This document shows positions 5,086 through 6,036 of a DNA stretch of 6,036 nucleotides, piece by piece. Position 1 is the stretch's first letter. The number at the start of each line of letters is the position of its first letter. Origin of the DNA: Candidatus Aenigmatarchaeota archaeon (GTDB lineage Archaea; Aenigmatarchaeota; Aenigmatarchaeia; Aenigmatarchaeales; SZUA-1535); NCBI GenBank assembly GCA_015521535.1, contig WAOA01000019.1, positions 1 to 6,036 on the forward strand, in the 5' to 3' direction. The position numbers and the translations under genes are program-made. The notes below the pieces were generated by a model. It worked only from the letters and a program-made list of their open reading frames with translations. It did no database searches and was not told the origin of the DNA.

Positions 5086-5948
5086 AAGTTCTTGATTTTT
5101 TTAAACATTTTTTCCGTTTCCCTTTCTGTTAAACATATAAGCGGATTTAGCACTAACCTTTTCTGCGAATAAATAACCATGCTTGTGCTTCCGTGAACCA
5201 GGGGATATTTTTTTAGTTTTTTCAGAACTTCTCCGAGATTTTCTTCTTTTTCGTAGATTATTTTAATTCTCCCTCCAATATGCCATTTTTCAAGAATGTT
5301 TGCATATTCTTCCGAATCTGTAATCACGATAAGTTCACAACCTCTTTTCATTATCAGCCAACCTGCAACCACATCTTGCGGTGTATACGCCAAGGATATA
5401 ACCCTTCCTCCAGTTCCCAAAGGCAAGCCCCCTATCGCTTTAACCTTTTCCGTGAAAATGTACGTTCTTCTTGAGCGGCACTCAATAAAAATCTCTACAT
5501 CCGGATTAGTAAGATCTACCGGCGCGCTAGTTACTCTTTTTATTGCTGCTCCTACCTCTTCTGCTATGGCGCGGAGTGAGAACTTTCTATGTCTACCAGC
5601 CACCCTTACGCGAAGCGCGAAAGATTTGTTTTCATTTAATTTGAAATTCTCCACAGCGAGATCACATGCCAGAAGCCTTATTTCATCTATACCAGAAAAC
5701 GTTACCCATGCGGGCGAGAGAGAACTAAGACCGAAAATATTTTTTAGAATTTTCTCTGCTCTTTGAATTTCGTCAGTATAAATAAATATTCTGTTTGGAT
5801 TTATTTCTATTCTAAATTTAATATTTTCTCTATTGAGCGCTTTTTTTACGTTTTTAATAAGGGTTTCGAAAAATCTACTCCTTACATACTCGGATTTTAA
5901 CGATACCTCGCCGCTAACCCTTAAAAGTAAACAATCTGGTTTTTTCAT
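5082..5948 (-). CDS. ThiI-like THUMP protein with degenerate PP-loop
   Basis: This 288-residue protein is laid out like the tRNA 4-thiouridine synthetase ThiI but lacks its nucleotide-binding signature. Residues 5-80 resemble the N-terminal ferredoxin-like domain (LLLRVSGEVSLKSEY, then FGLSSLSPAW). About 85-165 form a THUMP RNA-binding domain (ALRVRVAGRHRKFS, DVEIFIECRSRRTYIF). GGLPLGTGGRV and VVAGWLIMKRG then match the start of the ThiI PP-loop domain. The usual SGGxDSP between them reads AYTPQDV at 187-193, with both glycines and the DS lost. The rest is shorter than usual for ThiI, ending HGSTSMVIYSQ and LNPLICLTERETEKMF, and has no rhodanese domain. It probably binds tRNA acceptor ends without adenylating them. 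The start is the ATG at 5948; an upstream in-frame TTG (5966) lacks support. There is no Shine-Dalgarno. Confidence 0.8.
   Translation of the reverse strand: MKKPDCLLLRVSGEVSLKSEYVRSRFFETLIKNVKKALNRENIKFRIEINPNRIFIYTDEIQRAEKILKNIFGLSSLSPAWVTFSGIDEIRLLACDLAVENFKLNENKSFALRVRVAGRHRKFSLRAIAEEVGAAIKRVTSAPVDLTNPDVEIFIECRSRRTYIFTEKVKAIGGLPLGTGGRVISLAYTPQDVVAGWLIMKRGCELIVITDSEEYANILEKWHIGGRIKIIYEKEENLGEVLKKLKKYPLVHGSTSMVIYSQKRLVLNPLICLTERETEKMFKKIKNF
5096..5113 (+). terminator. Oligo-T terminator for the ferredoxin transcript
   Basis: Two plus-strand T runs, T7 at 5096-5102 and T6 at 5108-5113, follow the ferredoxin stop by 10 to 28 bases, matching intrinsic oligo-T termination in archaea. They lie inside the convergent THUMP gene, where the opposite strand reads as Lys, Phe and Asn codons of its C-terminus, so they could also simply reflect AT-rich coding. 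Confidence 0.45.
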
Positions 5949-5971
5949 AAAGATTATATTAAACAAAGAGA

Positions 5972-5979
5972 ATTAAAAA
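5972..5979 (-). promoter_or_regulatory. Possible TATA-like element of the THUMP gene
   Basis: The minus strand reads TTTTTAAT, centred about 27 bp before the ATG at 5948, the spacing seen at the other leaderless starts here. It overlaps the T run after the right-edge tRNA, so the same bases may act in termination. A better-looking TTTAATATA at 5963-5955 is only about 11 bp from the ATG, too close to serve it. Confidence 0.3.
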
Positions 5980-5989
5980 GTTGAAAAAA
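5975..5989 (-). terminator. Oligo-T terminator after the right-edge tRNA
   Basis: Immediately after the tRNA CCA, the minus strand reads TTG, then T6 (5989-5984), CAAC and T5 (5979-5975). Closely spaced T runs such as these end transcription by archaeal RNA polymerase without a hairpin. Confidence 0.55.
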
Positions 5990-5992
5990 CAA

Positions 5993-6036
5993 TGGTGGAC
6001 CCGGGGGGATTCGAACCCCCGCTCCCCGCCTTTTCC
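5993..6036 (-). tRNA. tRNA, 3' half (partial, leaves window at right edge), CCA encoded
   Basis: On the minus strand the T arm is GGGGG-TTCGAAT-CCCCC (6020-6004), followed by acceptor strand CGGGTCC (6003-5997), discriminator A (5996) and encoded CCA (5995-5993). The 16 bases before the T arm, GGAAAAGGCGGGGAGC, contain no T, so a normal class I anticodon loop with T33 does not fit. They look more like the 3' side of a long variable arm (GGCGGGG with loop GGAAAA), as in tRNA-Leu or tRNA-Ser. A73 favours Leu, since archaeal Ser usually has G73. A 3' exon after an anticodon-loop intron is the alternative. The anticodon is outside the window. Confidence 0.85.

Noticed and set aside
5296..5766. 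156-codon open frame on the plus strand
   Set aside because: It is antisense to the well-supported THUMP gene, is rich in Ser/Pro/Thr without recognisable motifs, and has no ribosome binding site that I can see. It is a shadow of AT-rich coding.
5949..5966. TTG start adding six residues to the THUMP protein
   Set aside because: No ribosome site precedes it, and the ATG at 5948 directly precedes the conserved first strand.
1..6036. CRISPR array, insertion sequence, prophage or defence system
   Set aside because: I saw no direct-repeat array, transposase or integrase motif. The two edge tRNAs could be integration sites in principle, but no att-like repeat of a tRNA end is visible inside the window.

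Overview
This is an archaeal chromosome segment. It carries both subunits of DNA topoisomerase VI, archaeal eIF1A, an archaeal Dim2/Pno1-type KH protein, a RIO1 kinase and an NMD3-type zinc protein. Many genes have GGTG-type ribosome binding sites, and TATA boxes lie about 25 bp before several starts. The protein-coding DNA is visibly AT-rich and the proteins are rich in Lys, Glu and Ile, while the two partial tRNAs at the edges have almost all-GC stems. I read this as a low-GC, probably thermophilic archaeon. The lineage (euryarchaeal or DPANN) cannot be fixed from the window.

Layout from left to right. A tRNA 5' end on the minus strand runs off the left edge. Next is a minus-strand block, in transcription order RIO1 kinase (3890 to 3168), KH protein (3171 to 2680), Topo VI-B (2683 to 1124) and Topo VI-A (1127 to 54), in which each junction is a 4-base stop/start overlap. 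Upstream, after a 77-base gap with its own promoter, lies a second minus-strand unit: NMD3-type protein (4847 to 4275), overlapped by eIF1A (4288 to 3968). A small ferredoxin gene (4909 to 5085, plus strand) diverges from NMD3 and shares a 61-base promoter region with it. It meets, tail to tail with a 4-base overlap, a minus-strand ThiI-like THUMP protein whose ATP-binding PP-loop motif is gone (5948 to 5082). A second minus-strand tRNA, with encoded CCA, runs off the right edge.

How the genes fit together. NMD3, eIF1A, RIO1 and the Dim2-like KH protein all act in ribosome maturation or translation initiation, and the flanking tRNAs and THUMP protein add tRNA biology. Topo VI is co-transcribed with the small-subunit maturation genes. 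The genes that begin transcription units (RIO1, NMD3, THUMP) lack a Shine-Dalgarno site and have TATA-like boxes 25 to 29 bp before the ATG, so they look leaderless. Topo VI-A, Topo VI-B and eIF1A, which are internal, have GGTG sites; the KH gene probably relies on coupling to RIO1.

The window is mostly conserved housekeeping and I see no clear new multi-gene system. The most unusual item is the THUMP/ThiI-like protein with a degenerate nucleotide-binding loop. No stretch over 300 bases lacks a gene; the gaps are 37 to 77 bases and hold promoters and terminators.
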